Below, piece by piece: positions 61,620-64,000 of a stretch of 64,000 nt of DNA. A program made the position numbers and the translations under genes. Numbering within the stretch: the stretch's first letter is position 1; the number at the start of each line of letters is the position of its first letter. Source of the DNA: Nannocystis punicea (GTDB taxonomy: Bacteria > Myxococcota_A > Polyangia > Nannocystales > Nannocystaceae); assembly GCF_026965555.1 (NCBI RefSeq), contig NZ_CP114040.1, positions 7,662,001 to 7,726,000 on the forward strand, given 5' to 3'. The notes under the pieces are model-generated. The model did no database searches. It saw only the letters and a list, made by a program, of their open reading frames with translations, and was not told the DNA's origin.

Positions 61620-61966
61620 TCCAGGAGTCCTTTGCCGGGCGCGACCAAGTGAGCGAAAACTCTTGCCTTTGCGGCAATCTACCTTCGGCTCGGCTTTGAC
61701 ATCAACATTTTGGGGTGGTACCTGTATCCCGATATTCGCGGGAAAAAACGCCCCCCAGCGCGAGTTCCCGCGCAGGACCGGGCGTCGCCCGGCGCCCCCG
61801 GGTACCCCTCGTTTCTCGCGGGTGCGCCCTCGGCGCACCATCTCCACCCCGCCCGGTGTTCCCCTCGATTCACCCTCTGACCAGCCCCCGAACGACGTTC
61901 TGTCGCATTCCGGGTCTGGCTCGGATTTCTGGCCCTCCGGGCCTTCTTTGCGCCTGAGGAGCACGC
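61620..61966. other. Divergent intergenic region
   Basis: 347 bp with an unusually AT-rich patch (61690-61755) containing TTGACA (61696-61701) on the plus strand, but no good -10 at 16-18 bases. GAGGAG sits eight bases before the next start. Confidence 0.45.
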
Positions 61967-62875
61967 ATGTCCAGCCAGCCAGCCGCCCAGATCTCTTCCG
62001 GGACCGACGAGCCGGTCGAAGAGATCTACTACCGCAAGGGCGACATCGACTTCTGTTTCCTGCTGAACCGCCGGCACCACAACCTCCGCGTGTTCGACTA
62101 CCGCGTCGGCAACTACCAGCAGAAGCGCGACTTCTTCGACCGGATCGCGCGCGCCGAGGGTCTGCGCAAGGTCTTCACGGTGGTCGAGAAGCAAGACTCG
62201 AAGAGCTGGCGCAGCGTCGGCTTCTCGCGCGAGGGTGCGATCCCCGGTTATTTCCGCACCGCAGACGCCTATATCATGAGTCGCGTCTACACCGAGGACG
62301 GTGAGCCGATTCAGGGCGGAGCGCCGAAGATGGGCGCGCCGCTGGCGTTGCCGGGCAAGGAGGGCAAGGACAAGGACCTCAAGTCCGTGCCCAAGCCGCG
62401 CGGATTGACGGTCGACTTCATCCGCGACCCCGTGCTGCTGCAGGACATCGTCCGCGGCGTCGGCCAGGACGCGCTGTACGCCCCGTTCCGGCGCGGCGTG
62501 TTCAACCCCGATCTGGCGATCCACGCCAAGACCGGCAAGAAGGAGTACTGGGTCGGCGCCGAGACCGACAGCTCGTTCGGCCACGCCAAGGTCGACATGT
62601 TGACGCCGCCGGTGAAGGACATCGAGCTGCCGGTGCTCGAGTACTGCGTGAAGGCGCTGCTCGACGAGCTGCACAAGCAGGAGACCGCCAGCGTGTTCGC
62701 GCTGTGCGCCGCCGACTGGACCCTGAGCAATCAGGTCTACAGCGAGCTCGGCTTCAAGGTCACCGCGCGGCTCACCGATCACATCACGCGCGCCGACGAA
62801 TTCGTGGGCGCGCAGCTGTGGCACCGGCGCCTGGCCAACGTCGCCGCGCCGAAGCTGAGCAGCTTGCTCGGCTGA
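61967..62875 (+). CDS. Putative N-acetyltransferase related to AblB
   Basis: 302 aa. N-terminal half: RKVFTVVEKQD and GFSREGAIPGYFRTADAYIMSR, the block that in AblB (beta-lysine N-acetyltransferase) precedes the GNAT fold. C-terminal half: LEYCVKALLDELHKQETAS and LSNQVYSELGFKVTARLTDHI, with the late GNAT beta-strand pattern. A canonical acetyl-CoA loop is not obvious, so catalytic activity is uncertain. GAGGAG precedes the ATG. No lysine-2,3-aminomutase gene is nearby, which weakens an osmolyte role. Confidence 0.6.
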   Translation: MSSQPAAQISSGTDEPVEEIYYRKGDIDFCFLLNRRHHNLRVFDYRVGNYQQKRDFFDRIARAEGLRKVFTVVEKQDSKSWRSVGFSREGAIPGYFRTADAYIMSRVYTEDGEPIQGGAPKMGAPLALPGKEGKDKDLKSVPKPRGLTVDFIRDPVLLQDIVRGVGQDALYAPFRRGVFNPDLAIHAKTGKKEYWVGAETDSSFGHAKVDMLTPPVKDIELPVLEYCVKALLDELHKQETASVFALCAADWTLSNQVYSELGFKVTARLTDHITRADEFVGAQLWHRRLANVAAPKLSSLLG

Positions 62876-63140
62876 TCGATCGCCGACGACTTCATCCTCG
62901 CGCGTGCGCCCCTCGGCGCGCACGCGCGTCGAGTCATTGGTTCTTCGCGCGCCGAGGGCCGTGCGCGCCGGCCGAAACGCGGACCGCCAACCTCGCCGGC
63001 GGCACTTGACGCACCTGGGCCTGGGTTTACCTTCACGCCCGGAGCCGTCCCGGCGGCGCCTGCGTGCACGAGTCCGCTGGCGCGCGTGTGCCGGGGGCCC
63101 GCGACAACCCTCCGATTCGTTTCTTGCCGAAGGTGCCACG

Positions 63141-64000
<860 letters not shown>

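Noticed and set aside
61696..61724. Sigma-70 promoter in the region before the AblB-like gene
   Set aside because: TTGACA is good, but no acceptable -10 lies at 16-18 bases.

Overview
The window is high-GC, gene-dense DNA from a myxobacterium, most likely of the Nannocystaceae (Nannocystis-like). The evidence is several MYXO-CTERM tails (Gly-Cys, hydrophobic stretch, poly-Arg), lipoproteins whose lipobox is followed by a long Thr/Ser/Gly linker, myxo-type Cys-rich repeats, VIT/vWA and FG-GAP surface proteins, and a sigma-54 activator paired with a histidine kinase. The family assignment is inferred from protein style; there is no rRNA in the window.

Layout. 1-3.6 kb: a secreted-protein fragment, a GspG-like protein, and a radical SAM plus UbiA-type pair. 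3.8-9.0 kb: a surface-protein cluster of one vWA lipoprotein and three MYXO-CTERM proteins. 9.7-12.8 kb: a glycosyltransferase, an iron-permease-like protein and isocitrate dehydrogenase. 12.9-24.4 kb: a VIT/vWA giant, uridine kinase, a divergent NtrC-type regulator and kinase, a 65-bp tandem-repeat island, a cytochrome c lipoprotein and an OmpA protein. 25.0-27.6 kb: recA facing a minus-strand unit with an AT-rich promoter, a 55-aa ORF, two odd tRNA-Ala genes, a 70-aa ORF and an HNH nuclease. 28-40 kb: SRPBCC protein, ceramidase, DMT transporter, GNAT, methyltransferase, clpS-clpA, a FemAB-like protein and a small release factor read through a CTT-TGA-C frameshift. 40.5-55 kb: surface and lipoproteins, hemerythrin, prolyl oligopeptidase, ferritin-like protein, ExbD, and the threonine dehydrogenase-kbl pair. 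55-64 kb: a Gly/Glu repeat lipoprotein, M14 carboxypeptidase, RNase R, a PQQ-type propeller, an AblB/GNAT-like protein and the start of htpG.

Three genome-level patterns stand out. First, a 16-bp imperfect palindrome close to MTGYCC-N4-GGNCAK recurs roughly once per kb inside genes and between them. It lies in most convergent gene junctions, where it can form a terminator-like hairpin. Its density and placement resemble DNA-uptake or HIP1-type signals. Second, many genes have no Shine-Dalgarno but carry a TAnnnT box 6-13 nt before the start codon, which suggests leaderless or near-leaderless mRNAs. Other genes have a clear GGAGG-type site. Third, a domain-1-less release-factor paralogue carries the recoding signal classically found in prfB, with a Shine-Dalgarno-like stimulator at the same spacing.
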